The notes below the pieces were generated by a model. That model did not search any database and was not told where the DNA came from. It saw only the letters and a list, made by a program, of their open reading frames with translations. The position numbers and the translations under genes are program-made. A stretch of DNA of 64,000 nt from RYN-133 sp963754285 (GTDB taxonomy: Bacteria; Actinomycetota; Actinomycetes; Mycobacteriales; Jatrophihabitantaceae): contig CAVWFN010000006.1 in NCBI GenBank assembly GCA_963754285.1, positions 723,236-787,235 on the forward strand, read 5' to 3'. This document shows, in pieces, positions 8,566 through 17,861 of this stretch. Within the stretch, counting starts at the first letter, position 1. Every line of letters begins with the position of its first letter.

Positions 8566-9435
8566 GTGTTCGATGCCTTCACCCTCGACTACATACAACT
8601 CGACGACGTCACCGTCCGCGTCCGCTACGGCGGCGCCGGCTCGCCGGTGGTGCTGCTGCACGGTCATCCGCGGACGCACACCACCTGGCACGACGTTGCG
8701 CCGAGGCTGGCAGCGCACCACTCCGTAGTGACTCCCGACCTTCGCGGCTACGGTCGCTCGACGTTGCCTCCGGACGCGCCCGGTCACGCGCAATCAAGCA
8801 AGCGAGCGATGGCCAACGACGTCGTCGCCCTGATGACGCACTTGGGACACGAGCGGTTTGCCGTCGTCGGACACGACCGAGGTTCGCTCGTCGCGTTCCG
8901 GACCGCAATGGATCATCCGGGTCGCGTCACTCATCTCGTGATCATGGACGGGCTGCCGGTCATCGAGCACCTCGAACGGACCGACGCGCGCTTCGCCGTG
9001 GCGTGGTGGCATTGGTGGTTTCTCGGTCAGACTGCCAAGCCGGCAGAGCGCGTGATCAACGCTGATCCGGATGCGTGGTACAGCACTCCCCCTCCGGCGG
9101 TCATCGGCGAGGAGAACCATGCTGACATGTGGGCCGCATTCCATGATCCGGATGTCGTGCACGCAATGGCCGAGGACTATCGCGCAGGGCTTGGCATCGA
9201 TCGCGATCATGACGCCGCCGACCGCCGCGCCGGCCGACAAGTCGAGTGTCCGATGCTTCTCCTGGAATCGGCGCATGACGATCTCGATCTGCACGGCGAT
9301 CCCGCGGCCATTTGGGCACCCTGGGTGAGTGGCCCGGTCAACCATCTCGTGATTGACAGCGGTCACCACCAGGCGGAGGAAGCACCCGAACAAGTCGCCG
9401 ACGCGATCCGTCGCCACCTGTCGTGCGACCCCTAG
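8566..9435 (+). CDS. Alpha/beta hydrolase, haloacetate dehalogenase-like
   Basis: A 289-residue alpha/beta-hydrolase. Strand/oxyanion motif LLHGHPRTHTTW is followed by DLRGYGRS and the nucleophile elbow GHDRGS, where an Asp replaces Ser as in dehalogenases. The cap-region WHWWFL and the later DYRAGL match the halide-pocket His, Trp and Tyr of fluoroacetate dehalogenases. A catalytic His occurs in SGHHQAEE near the end. One of the two carboxylate-binding arginines of fluoroacetate dehalogenase (DRGGR) is replaced here (DRGSL), so the substrate may not be a simple haloacetate. The start is GTG 8566. The gene is not obviously in an operon. Confidence 0.8.
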   Translation: MFDAFTLDYIQLDDVTVRVRYGGAGSPVVLLHGHPRTHTTWHDVAPRLAAHHSVVTPDLRGYGRSTLPPDAPGHAQSSKRAMANDVVALMTHLGHERFAVVGHDRGSLVAFRTAMDHPGRVTHLVIMDGLPVIEHLERTDARFAVAWWHWWFLGQTAKPAERVINADPDAWYSTPPPAVIGEENHADMWAAFHDPDVVHAMAEDYRAGLGIDRDHDAADRRAGRQVECPMLLLESAHDDLDLHGDPAAIWAPWVSGPVNHLVIDSGHHQAEEAPEQVADAIRRHLSCDP

Positions 9436-9532
9436 TCCATCTGCAGGATGAGCTTGCGTCCGACGCGATCTTCGCCGGCGAACGGACCAAGGGCTACGCT
9501 CGCGCTGAGCTGTCCACCCCGGGGGTTACGCG

Positions 9533-11341
9533 ATGATCGGTCGACGGACGTTGGCGACGGCCGGTGTGGCGGTCCTGGGCATTGCCTCCAGTACGGCCGC
9601 ACTCGCAGCGCCTTCGAATGCCGCACCGAACGCGGGATCGCATTGCGGTGCCGGGGCGCACACGCTGTCGCACTACCGCGATCACGTGTATCCCGAGACG
9701 GGTAATGGCGGCTACCGCAGCGTGCACACGGCGGTGCACATGGTCTACGACGCCGTGTCGAACCAGTTCCTCACCGGCAATCACGTCGTGCTCACCGATG
9801 TGGCGACACGCTGTCTGACCAGCTTCAGTCTCGACTTCGAACGGCATTCACCGTTCGCGGGCGGCCCGTCGATGTCGGTCGTCTCGGTGCGGGTCAACGG
9901 CAAGCCTGCGACCTATCGCTTCGTCCAACCCACGTATCCCGGTGACCCGAAAGGTCAGGCTGACCCGAATCCGCGCGCACACGAGGCGTCACAGAACGCG
10001 ATTGTGGGCGGCCCTCATCACAATCCGTTGCCGCCGGCCTGCGCACCCGAGGTGGGGCCGAACGCCGGCGTTGATTCGCTCGACGGCACGCAGTGCCCGA
10101 AGAACAAGTTGGTGATCACGCCGGGGCATCGACTGGCTTCGGGTGCGCGATTCACGGTCACGGTCGCGTACACGGGCCGGCCGGGCGTGCACGAGGACGG
10201 CGACGGCACGACCGAGGGCTGGTTCCGTTCGAACAAGCCCGCAGGCGACGGCGGGTTCGTCACCACCGAGCCGGTGGGCACCGAGGACTGGATGCCGCTC
10301 AACGACCATCCCAGCGCGAAACCGACCTACGACTTCTACGACACGGTGACGGCCGGACGTACCGCTCTTGCGAATGGGATCCTGCGCTCCGAGCGGCACA
10401 ACGCACCGAACTCGCAGTTCCCGAAGGGGTCGACGACCTGGCATTGGCACATGGCATCTCCGGTGCCGAGCTATCTCGTGGAGGACAGTGTCGGGGCGTA
10501 CAACCTCACCGAGCGGACGAGCGCGAACGGCATTCACTTCTACGAGGCGCAGGCGTCCTCGTTGAGCGCCGCACGGCGCAAGGCCAATCGGGCGATCATG
10601 AACAAGCAGCCCGACATCACCGAGTTTCAGAGCCAGTTCAACGGCGCCTATCCGTTCGCGTCCGCGGGGGTGGTGGTCGGGCGTCCGGCCGCCAGCTTCG
10701 AGGAAGAGATGGAAGGCATGATCACGTTTGCGGGCGGCCGGATCGATCTCGACACCCTCAATCACGAGAACATGCATCAGTGGTGGGGCGACAACGTCAC
10801 CGAGTCGAACTACAACATGACCTTCTTCAAGGAGGGCTTCGCGACTCTTGGCGAATTCCTCTTTCACGCGCGGAACGCGGCGACCGCCGCCGGCGGGCTG
10901 TTCACCAAGGCCGGCCTGGCCGCGTTCAACCGAAGCCTGGTCAAGCAGTTCAACCAGCGCTACGCGAACGCCAAGCTGTGGTCCGGCGCTCCCTCGGACC
11001 CCACGCCCGCGACCCTGTTCGACGACTCGTCCACCTACGAACGTCCTGGCATCGCCTACATCGCGTTGCGCCAAATTCTCGGCTCGACGCGATTCACGCG
11101 AACGATGATCTCGATGCAACGTCACTACGGTGGGCGCACGATCGACGAAGATCAACTCGAAGCCGCGTTCGCGCACCACATGCCGACGCGCAGTCACGCG
11201 TGCATCGCTCGGCTGCACACCTTCTTCAAGCAGTGGTTCGACACGTCGTATCCGGCTGGCTCCGGCGCGAAGCGCCCGAGCGTCACCGGTCCGGGTCTGA
11301 ACGGCGGCGGCTTCTACGGCTCCAACGGGCGCTGCGGTTAG
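9533..11341 (+). CDS. Secreted M1 family zinc metallopeptidase
   Basis: A 602-residue protein with an N-terminal signal peptide (TLATAGVAVLGIASSTAALAA, cleavage near residue 27). The zinc motif HENMH at about 411-415 is followed by the third ligand Glu in FFKEGFA about 18 residues later. The upstream FEEEMEGMITF sits where the M1 exopeptidase GxMEN motif is expected but is degenerate. Peptidase activity is therefore likely but N-terminal amine recognition may differ. It would act outside the cell on peptides. Length is shorter than aminopeptidase N (about 850), lacking the large C-terminal helical domain. It stands alone. Confidence 0.88.
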   Translation: MIGRRTLATAGVAVLGIASSTAALAAPSNAAPNAGSHCGAGAHTLSHYRDHVYPETGNGGYRSVHTAVHMVYDAVSNQFLTGNHVVLTDVATRCLTSFSLDFERHSPFAGGPSMSVVSVRVNGKPATYRFVQPTYPGDPKGQADPNPRAHEASQNAIVGGPHHNPLPPACAPEVGPNAGVDSLDGTQCPKNKLVITPGHRLASGARFTVTVAYTGRPGVHEDGDGTTEGWFRSNKPAGDGGFVTTEPVGTEDWMPLNDHPSAKPTYDFYDTVTAGRTALANGILRSERHNAPNSQFPKGSTTWHWHMASPVPSYLVEDSVGAYNLTERTSANGIHFYEAQASSLSAARRKANRAIMNKQPDITEFQSQFNGAYPFASAGVVVGRPAASFEEEMEGMITFAGGRIDLDTLNHENMHQWWGDNVTESNYNMTFFKEGFATLGEFLFHARNAATAAGGLFTKAGLAAFNRSLVKQFNQRYANAKLWSGAPSDPTPATLFDDSSTYERPGIAYIALRQILGSTRFTRTMISMQRHYGGRTIDEDQLEAAFAHHMPTRSHACIARLHTFFKQWFDTSYPAGSGAKRPSVTGPGLNGGGFYGSNGRCG

Positions 11342-11393
11342 CCAGTGCGTTCGAGCCTGGCAAAGGTTGGGTCGCAAGGGCTACGTTTCGCGC

Positions 11394-12176
11394 ATGCCGT
11401 CGTCGAAATACCTCTATGACCAGGCGTGGGAGGGCGAGCGGAAGCGGTTGGCGGGCCTCGAAAGCTTGTGGGATTCGGGAACCCGAATCGAGCTCACCGC
11501 GGCCGGCCTTGCTGCGGGCGCGCACGTTCTCGAGGCCGGGGCTGGTGGCGGGTCGATCGTCGAATGGCTCGCCTCGGTGGTCGGCGCTGATGGCAGGGTC
11601 CACGCGGTCGATCTCGATGTGCGCTTCGTCGAACCGATGCAATCGTCAGTGGTTCGGGTTGAGCAGCTCGACCTCGTCTCCGGTGATCTGCCCGAAGCCG
11701 AGTTCGATCTGATCCATTCTCGCCTCGTTCTCGAGCACTTGACCGAACGCGACCTCGTGCTGGCGAAGCTGGTGCGTGCGCTGCGCCCGGGTGGAACGTT
11801 GGTCGTCGAGGATTACGACTGGACGGCCTTCGGGATCGAGTCGGCAGACGACGTCGAGCAACGTGGCGCCGACGCGATCCTGACGCTGATGGCCGCGGCC
11901 GGGTTCGATTCGACCTACGGACGCAAGGTCGCTGGGGCCATGGCCGCTGCCGGCCTGCACCGCATCGAGGGACGCGGCCGATCGTTGATCATCGACTCGA
12001 GCCACCCGGGGTTCGCCTTCTTCCGGCTGTCCTTCGACCAGCTCGCGCCACAAGCCGTCCAAGCCGGACTGCTCTCCTCGGACGACGCTGACGTTGTAGG
12101 CGAACGTTTGCGCAGCAGCGCGCTGCGGGTCATCACGCCGACGTTGGTGGCGGCGATCGGTCACCGGCACGCCTGA
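11394..12176 (+). CDS. Class I SAM-dependent methyltransferase
   Basis: A 260-residue Rossmann-fold methyltransferase. The glycine-rich motif I is HVLEAGAGGGSIVEWLA (about residues 43-59). Acidic motif II HAVDLD follows, then LDLVSGDLPEAEFDLIHSRLVLEHL. An insert after PGGTLVVEDYDW leads to a substrate-binding C-terminal half (HPGFAFFRLSFDQL). The start at ATG 11394 fits the conserved KYLYDQAWEGERKRLAGLE beginning. It is close to secondary-metabolite and small-molecule methyltransferases, but the substrate is not deducible. Confidence 0.8.
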   Translation: MPSSKYLYDQAWEGERKRLAGLESLWDSGTRIELTAAGLAAGAHVLEAGAGGGSIVEWLASVVGADGRVHAVDLDVRFVEPMQSSVVRVEQLDLVSGDLPEAEFDLIHSRLVLEHLTERDLVLAKLVRALRPGGTLVVEDYDWTAFGIESADDVEQRGADAILTLMAAAGFDSTYGRKVAGAMAAAGLHRIEGRGRSLIIDSSHPGFAFFRLSFDQLAPQAVQAGLLSSDDADVVGERLRSSALRVITPTLVAAIGHRHA

Positions 12177-12200
12177 CGAGCGTCCGATGTCGGGGGCAAC

Positions 12201-12259
12201 TTGACTCGTGCCCGTGTTGTCCGATTATCCTACTTTGTCGATCTGACTACTAGGATTAT
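12201..12259 (+). promoter_or_regulatory. Promoter and inverted repeat before the MHS transporter
   Basis: TTGACT (12201-12206) and ATTATC (12224-12229) are spaced by 17 nt and resemble a housekeeping promoter. An imperfect inverted repeat (ATTATCCTA at 12224-12232, TAGGATTAT at 12251-12259) overlaps the -10 and start region. It is a plausible operator for substrate-dependent control of the transporter. Confidence 0.5.
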
Positions 12260-12273
12260 GAGGACGCACTCCG

Positions 12274-13602
12274 ATGACAGCAGCGCCCACGATCAGCACA
12301 CGACGCATCGCCATCGCCTCAGCCATCGGCGCGGTCATCGAGTGGTATGACTTCTTCCTCTACGGCACGGCCGCAGGGCTGGTGTTCACATCCCTGTTCT
12401 TCTCGGGGCTGACAGGGGCCACTGCACAGTTCGCATCGTTCGGCACGTTCGCCGTCGGCTTCGTGGCGAGGCCGATCGGTGGCCTCATCTTCGGACACTT
12501 CGGCGATCGGCTGGGGCGTAAGAAGATGCTCATCCTCACGTTGCTGATCATGGGGCTCGGAACAGCAGCGATCGGGCTGCTGCCCACGTATGCACAGATC
12601 GGCGTCTGGGCACCGATCCTGCTCGTCACGCTGCGGGTGTTGCAGGGGATCGGCATCGGCGGTGAGTACGCGGGCGGCGTGCTCATCGCGGCCGAATTCG
12701 CTCCGCCGAAGCGGCGCGGTTACTTCGCGAGCTTCGCGCACATCGGCGTTCCGGGCGGCCTTCTGCTCGCCAGCTCAGCGTTCTTCTTCGCGAGTCTGCT
12801 GCCGGATCACGCGTTCCTCACCTGGGGTTGGCGAGCATGTTTTCTGCTGAGCACCGCGCTCTTGGCCGTCGGCGCATGGGTTCGGTTGTCGGTGATGGAG
12901 ACTCCGGCGTTCGAACGCGTCCAGCAACGTAAAGAGATCGCACGCGTCCCGCTTCGCGAACTGCTCGCCAACCAGAGTGGACGGCTGCTACTCGGCATGG
13001 GCACGCGGTTCATCGAAGGGTTCACGTTCAACTTCTTCTCGGTGTATCTGCTGACCTACGTCGTCACCACCGCCGGCATCAGCAAGTCGTTCGCGCTCGT
13101 CGGCATCGCGTGCGGCGCCGGTCTGGGCGTCGTCCTCGTCCCGATAACGGGCGCATTGACAGATCGCTACGGACGCAAACCGGTATATCGCATCGGGACC
13201 CTGCTCGCCCTGGCGTTCGCATTCCCCGCGGCAGTCCTCGCCCAGTCGGGCAACCGGCTCGAAATCTTCGTCATGTTCGTGATCGGGCTCGGCGTTCTCT
13301 ACGGGACGATCTACGGCCCGCTCGCGTCGTTCTGGTCGGAGCTGTTCGACACCCGCTACCGCTACACGGCCTTGAGCACGCTGTACCAGGTTTCGGGTGT
13401 CGTCGCGTCCGGCATGACGCCGTTGATCGCGGGCTGGCTCGCCGAGTGGGCCAGCGGCACGCTGTGGCTCGTCGCCGTCTACAACGTCCTCGTAGCCGTC
13501 ATCAGCTTGACGTGCGCACGATTTCTCCCCGAGACGCACGGCGCCGAGATCGAGCCGGCCGTCGACGCGCCAACCGACGCGGCCGTCCTTGCTGCGGCGT
13601 GA
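12274..13602 (+). CDS. MFS transporter, metabolite:H+ symporter (MHS) type
   Basis: A 442-residue, 12-helix major facilitator. The opening IGAVIEWYDFFLYG, the loop 2-3 motif GHFGDRLGRKKML and RVLQGIGIGGEYAGGV are hallmarks of the MHS subfamily (shikimate, proline/betaine, citrate, alpha-ketoglutarate uptake). The repeat-half motif TDRYGRKPVYR is also present. It probably imports an organic acid or zwitterion with protons. ATG 12274 is preceded by the sequence GAGGA about 10 nt upstream. The gene abuts the convergent methyltransferase gene with no spacer. Confidence 0.88.
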   Translation: MTAAPTISTRRIAIASAIGAVIEWYDFFLYGTAAGLVFTSLFFSGLTGATAQFASFGTFAVGFVARPIGGLIFGHFGDRLGRKKMLILTLLIMGLGTAAIGLLPTYAQIGVWAPILLVTLRVLQGIGIGGEYAGGVLIAAEFAPPKRRGYFASFAHIGVPGGLLLASSAFFFASLLPDHAFLTWGWRACFLLSTALLAVGAWVRLSVMETPAFERVQQRKEIARVPLRELLANQSGRLLLGMGTRFIEGFTFNFFSVYLLTYVVTTAGISKSFALVGIACGAGLGVVLVPITGALTDRYGRKPVYRIGTLLALAFAFPAAVLAQSGNRLEIFVMFVIGLGVLYGTIYGPLASFWSELFDTRYRYTALSTLYQVSGVVASGMTPLIAGWLAEWASGTLWLVAVYNVLVAVISLTCARFLPETHGAEIEPAVDAPTDAAVLAAA

Positions 13603-14313
13603 TCAAGGGCTGTCGGGACGGCGAGTTCCGGCACTGAGGAATGCGCTTCCGAAGAACAACTCTGTCCACGAGACGTCGACGAGTTCTTCCCGCATCGCGG
13701 CGCGGATCTCCTCCCACGGTCGGCGCCCGACCCATTGGTCGATGGATGCGAACGGCCGCACCAGTGCTGAGCCCACGTCTGCGAGCCAGCCAGGAGTCTT
13801 GTCAGGAACCTTGAGGTCGAGCACGACCCAGCGTCCGCCTTCGGCCAACGACGCGGCGCCGTGTGCGATGACGTCCGCACACTCCGGGACCTGCGACAGG
13901 GCATACGTGGACAGGATCGCGTCGACCGCCGGCGGGAAGTCGAAGTCGGCCGCATCGGCCTGAACGAGGCTGATGTTGCGCCAGCCGCTTGTCTCGATCC
14001 GACGCTGCGCTCGGGTGAGCATCGCGTCGGTGAGGTCGACGCCGATGATCCGGCCCTCGGCGCCGATGAGCTGCTGTATCAGCGCGAAGTTGAGGCCGGT
14101 GCCGCAGGCGATGTCGACCACGGTGTCGCCGGCGCTGAGGCCGAGAGCTTCGACGGCCCGGGCGCGCTGCGCTCGCTGGGGGTAGCCAGGCGTGGGATAG
14201 AGCCGCGAGGTGACGTCGTAGTGCTTGGCTTTCTTGCGGTACGTCTTGATCAGGTGCTCTCGCGCATCAACCGCGTCGCCGCTGCGCGTCTCGCGTCGCG
14301 TGCCACTCGTCAC
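13603..14313 (-). CDS. SAM-dependent methyltransferase (UbiE/COQ5-like)
   Basis: A 236-residue methyltransferase. Motif I is VVDIACGTGLNFALI, followed by GVDLTDAMLTRAQ, VQADAADFDFP and LSTYALSQVPE. The early YDVTSRLYPTPGYPQRAQRARAVE resembles phospholipid and polyketide methyltransferases. The start is GTG 14313, which overlaps the stop of the SRPBCC gene as GTGA. It is the third gene of an operon with a flippase-like membrane protein and an SRPBCC protein. This grouping suggests modification of a lipid or hydrophobic molecule; that is inference. Confidence 0.82.
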   Translation of the reverse strand: MTSGTRRETRSGDAVDAREHLIKTYRKKAKHYDVTSRLYPTPGYPQRAQRARAVEALGLSAGDTVVDIACGTGLNFALIQQLIGAEGRIIGVDLTDAMLTRAQRRIETSGWRNISLVQADAADFDFPPAVDAILSTYALSQVPECADVIAHGAASLAEGGRWVVLDLKVPDKTPGWLADVGSALVRPFASIDQWVGRRPWEEIRAAMREELVDVSWTELFFGSAFLSAGTRRPDSP

Positions 14314-14777
14314 CGGTGCGCTCCTCGCGCCGATGCGGACTCGACAGCAGCCTTGATCGCCACCATCTCGAGATCGCTGACCCGCTGAATTCGGCTCTTC
14401 AACGAGCGACTCGGGATCGCTCGCATGACGCCGGCCAGGTCGACCTCGATCCACATCGTGGCGTCGGTGTGGTTCTCGTCCGCGGGCTCGAATTCCATTC
14501 CCCAGCGGGCCGCGGACGTGCCCATCGGCCCGGCGAAGGCAATGCGGGTCGGTGCTTCGAGGACGGTGATCTGCTGGCTCCGATTGCGACTCAGTCCCAG
14601 GACGAGCTTCGCTCGCTGGTCGACCGACGCGCCGGGCGCGAACACGGCGCCGTCACGAACACGGCACTCGAGAACAGTCGGTGCCCACTCCGGCCAGCGA
14701 GCGACATCGCAGAGATACGCGCACACCTCATGGACGTTGTCGGCGATCCTGATTCGACTCTCGGTTCTGAATGTCAT
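14310..14777 (-). CDS. SRPBCC family protein
   Basis: A 155-residue START-like (SRPBCC/polyketide cyclase) domain protein. It shows the fold's N-terminal strand, the CAYLCDVARWPEWAPTV helix-turn motif and a final long helix (LKSRIQRVSDLEMVAIKAAVES). Such proteins bind hydrophobic ligands in a deep cavity and may act as carriers, cyclases or hydrolases. It is translationally coupled (GTGA) to the methyltransferase and follows the membrane protein gene by 18 nt. Confidence 0.8.
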   Translation of the reverse strand: MTFRTESRIRIADNVHEVCAYLCDVARWPEWAPTVLECRVRDGAVFAPGASVDQRAKLVLGLSRNRSQQITVLEAPTRIAFAGPMGTSAARWGMEFEPADENHTDATMWIEVDLAGVMRAIPSRSLKSRIQRVSDLEMVAIKAAVESASARGAHR

Positions 14778-14795
14778 CGATCCTCCACATGCATT

Positions 14796-15857
14796 TCAGC
14801 CACGAACGGCTTCGATCGCTCGCGGTGCCGGACTATGCGGTCCGGGCTTGCCAGATTGTTTGCGGTCGCGAGGGCGGCGGACCGCGCCGCTCACCAGGTA
14901 GCCCGCGCCAGGCGCCACGGCGATCAGCATGAGCACGGCATAGAGCACAGCGGCCGATACCCCGGTGGCTGCGCCAAGCCCTGCTGCGCCGAAGGCCCAG
15001 GCTGCCGCACCTTCGCGCAGGCCCCAGCCACCGATCCCCAGGGGGATGACCATCGCGGTCTGGACCACCAACAACAGCACGACCAACTCGCCGAGCGATG
15101 CCGTGCTTGCGGCGGTGCGGGCCGCGATGACGAACGTGGCCGTGTGCCCGGCGACGACCACCAGTGATGCCAGCACCAGCCGCGGCCACACGTCGTGAAC
15201 CAACAGGCGGTGACGAAGGTCGACCGACACGGCCCAGGCGGTGCGTCCGACCAGCGACCGTGTGCGGCGTGTGGCGGCCCGCACGATCAACCCTGCGCAC
15301 GCGGCGATCACCGCGATGCCGACCAGAATGTAGGGCAGCACCGAGCGGAGCGGCGACGGCACGATCAGCAACACGACGACGGTCGCCAGCGCCTGCACAA
15401 CCTGGCCGAACAGACGCTCCCACGCGACAGCGCGCACTCCCCGTCCCACGTCTCCGGCCCCGCGGCCGTGCGCGACTGCTCGATGCACGTCGCCGATGAC
15501 CCCGCCGACGAGCACGGAGTTGAGGAACAGCGAACGGTAGTAGGCGCCGATTGCGCGCGGCAGTCGGATGTCGAGGTCGAGGGCCCTGGCAACGACCTGC
15601 CATCGCCACGCCGAGCAGACCGTCGTGAGCACAGTGAGCAGCACAGCGGCGATCACGGCCTGCCAGGTGATCGCGCGCAATCCGTTCTCGAACGCCGCTG
15701 CGCCAACCAGCCGCCAGAGGAACCACAGCACGGTGACGCCGGCGCCCACACGGAGCACCAGCGGGCCTACGCGGCGCATTGCACGGCGGAGCCCGACCGG
15801 AGTTGAGTTCGGGCCGGCCACACCGAAATACACGGGTCGATCAGGCACATAGTTCAT
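14796..15857 (-). CDS. Lysylphosphatidylglycerol synthetase-like flippase domain protein (UPF0104)
   Basis: About 353 residues, with roughly eight transmembrane helices. The motif FLNSVLVGGVIGDVHRAVAHGR is characteristic of the UPF0104/LPG-synthase transmembrane family. A late IPLGIGGWGLREGAAAW segment is also family-like. There is no C-terminal tRNA-dependent synthase domain, so it is a stand-alone flippase-like unit, probably moving a lipid-linked substrate. The ATG at 15857 is chosen; a downstream ATG at 15779 or an upstream frame to 15986 are alternatives. It is the first gene of the operon ending at 13603. Confidence 0.78.
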   Translation of the reverse strand: MNYVPDRPVYFGVAGPNSTPVGLRRAMRRVGPLVLRVGAGVTVLWFLWRLVGAAAFENGLRAITWQAVIAAVLLTVLTTVCSAWRWQVVARALDLDIRLPRAIGAYYRSLFLNSVLVGGVIGDVHRAVAHGRGAGDVGRGVRAVAWERLFGQVVQALATVVVLLIVPSPLRSVLPYILVGIAVIAACAGLIVRAATRRTRSLVGRTAWAVSVDLRHRLLVHDVWPRLVLASLVVVAGHTATFVIAARTAASTASLGELVVLLLVVQTAMVIPLGIGGWGLREGAAAWAFGAAGLGAATGVSAAVLYAVLMLIAVAPGAGYLVSGAVRRPRDRKQSGKPGPHSPAPRAIEAVRG

Positions 15858-16009
15858 CCGTTGCTGTGATTGCACGAAGTCCCGACGGCGATCCGTAACC
15901 GCGCGGTGGCGAATTGGACACCTGGCATTTCCGCGCCGTCTCGTCTGGGCGATTACGCATGTGACGCACGGTTCTGTACGACTCACGCTTCTCGACTGAT
16001 GGAGCCCCC

Positions 16010-17806
16010 ATGTCGAAGTACTCGCGTCCCACAGTGGCCGCGCTGGCTGCGCTGTGCGCCGCCGCGTTGTGCACTCTGCCGGTTCTCCCCGCCAACGCCC
16101 GTCCCAGCGATCGGTCCAAGGCGCACACGAGCAAGCACGTTCTGCTGATATCGGTCGACGGGATGCACCAGAGTGACCTCGACTGGTTCATCGCCCATCA
16201 CCCGCACTCGACGCTGGCCATGCTCACGCACAAGGGCAGCGAGTACACCAACGCGGAGACGTCCAACCCGTCCGACTCCGACCCTGGTGGCACGGCGTTG
16301 ATGACCGGCGGCAACCCCAGGTCGACCGGCGTCTACTACGACGTCGAGTACAGCCACAAGACTGATGAGCCCGGCGCGGCCTGCACACCGGGGCACCCGG
16401 CCACCGGCGGTGACGTCATCTATGACTCGCCGGATGACGCATTGGCAAGCGTTCCCGACTTCATCAATCCGGCCAACGGCACGTTCCCGTCCTTCGACGA
16501 GAACGGTTCGATCTACCCGCACGGTAAGGACACGAACCCGGCCGCGATCATGAGGTTGAAGAACAACGCCTCGTCGTTCAACACATCGACGTTCCCCGTC
16601 GACCCGAAGACGTGCAAGAACATCATGCCGTGGGACTACCTGGGCGATAACACGATCTTCCAGGTGATCCACAAGGCCGGCATGCGCACGGCTTGGTCCG
16701 ACAAGCACGCGGTGTACATGTCGTTCAACGGTCCCGGTTCGAACGGCAAGAGCATCGACGACTACTTCGGTCCCGAGATCGACTCGCAGGCCGTCGAGCC
16801 GAACGGCGTCCCGTATCCGCAAGACGATGACTGGGCACACATCGACGCCGCCACCAAGCAGTACGACGGCTACAAGGTCCAGGCCATCCTCAACGAGATC
16901 GCTGGTCGCGACCATTCGGGCAAGGCCAAGGTCGGCACTCCCGCGATCTTCGGCATGAACTTCCAGACCGTGTCGGTCGCACAGAAGATCAAGTCCACGC
17001 CGACGACTTTGATCGGCCCGGATGCGCACGGCAACTACACAACCAGCGCACCCAAGCCCGGCGGCTACAAGTGGGCCGGCGGCCACCTCGTCCCCGGCCC
17101 GGTGCTCTCGAGCGCCTTGAACTACGTCGATGTACAGCTCGGCCGCATGATCGCAGCGATCCGCAAGGCGGGTCTCGCGAAATCGACGACGATCATCGTC
17201 ACGGCCAAGCACGGCCAGTCGCCACGAGATCCGAAACAGCTGGTGACCGTCCAGGACGGGCCGATCATCAGCGCGATCAACGCTGCGTGGGCCAAGACGC
17301 ACCCGAAGAACACGACCTTGATCGTCGCCGGCACCGACGACGACCTGTGGCAGTCCTACCTGTCGGACAACTCGCAGAACGCCTGCAACTTCGTCAAGAG
17401 CTACCTCTGGAACCACACCGCTCCGGGCTTCGACGTGAACGACAACCCGGTCACAGTTCAACACTCCGGCCTTGCTCGGATCTGGGCCGGCTCTGCCGCC
17501 GCCAGGTTCTTCGGCGTTCCGGTGAATGACGGCCGCTACCCCGATGTCTTCGGAAAGGTCCAGGAAGGCATCGTCTACTCCAAGCCGACCAAGCTCGCCG
17601 AGCACGGCGGAATGCACGCCGGTGACCGCCACGTCCTCATGCTCGTCGATGGCCCGGGCATTCCCGCTCAGGTCGAGTCAGCGTCGGTCGAGACCACTCA
17701 GGTGGCGCCGACGATCCTCTCGCTCCTCGGGCTCGACCCGTCCGACCTCAGGGCTGTGCGGGTCGAGGGGACGCGCGTGCTCCCCGGCATCAGGACATCC
17801 TCCTAG
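16010..17806 (+). CDS. Secreted alkaline-phosphatase-superfamily phosphodiesterase
   Basis: A 598-residue protein with a Sec signal peptide (cleavage near residue 30, PANA). Metal-ligand Asp50 occurs in LLISVDGMH. The likely nucleophile Thr95 lies in DPGGTALMTGG, as in nucleotide pyrophosphatase/phosphodiesterases. Late ligands appear in VTAKHGQSP and AEHGGMHAGDRHV. It should hydrolyse a phosphodiester or phosphonate in the cell envelope or medium. Family members include NPP-type enzymes and actinobacterial type I phosphodiesterases. It follows the divergent flippase operon. Confidence 0.85.
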   Translation: MSKYSRPTVAALAALCAAALCTLPVLPANARPSDRSKAHTSKHVLLISVDGMHQSDLDWFIAHHPHSTLAMLTHKGSEYTNAETSNPSDSDPGGTALMTGGNPRSTGVYYDVEYSHKTDEPGAACTPGHPATGGDVIYDSPDDALASVPDFINPANGTFPSFDENGSIYPHGKDTNPAAIMRLKNNASSFNTSTFPVDPKTCKNIMPWDYLGDNTIFQVIHKAGMRTAWSDKHAVYMSFNGPGSNGKSIDDYFGPEIDSQAVEPNGVPYPQDDDWAHIDAATKQYDGYKVQAILNEIAGRDHSGKAKVGTPAIFGMNFQTVSVAQKIKSTPTTLIGPDAHGNYTTSAPKPGGYKWAGGHLVPGPVLSSALNYVDVQLGRMIAAIRKAGLAKSTTIIVTAKHGQSPRDPKQLVTVQDGPIISAINAAWAKTHPKNTTLIVAGTDDDLWQSYLSDNSQNACNFVKSYLWNHTAPGFDVNDNPVTVQHSGLARIWAGSAAARFFGVPVNDGRYPDVFGKVQEGIVYSKPTKLAEHGGMHAGDRHVLMLVDGPGIPAQVESASVETTQVAPTILSLLGLDPSDLRAVRVEGTRVLPGIRTSS

Positions 17807-17861
17807 CGCGGGCGGCGCAGGATTGGGGCTGGCGGCAGCACGGCGTCAGGTTCAGTATTCG

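Noticed and set aside
9989..11377. A 462-codon minus-strand frame over the M1 peptidase
   Set aside because: No motif and antisense to a complete metallopeptidase with an HExxH-type zinc site.
15983..17632. A 549-codon open frame antisense to the secreted phosphodiesterase
   Set aside because: The plus-strand gene has a signal peptide and metal motifs; the antisense frame is a by-product of high G/C third positions.
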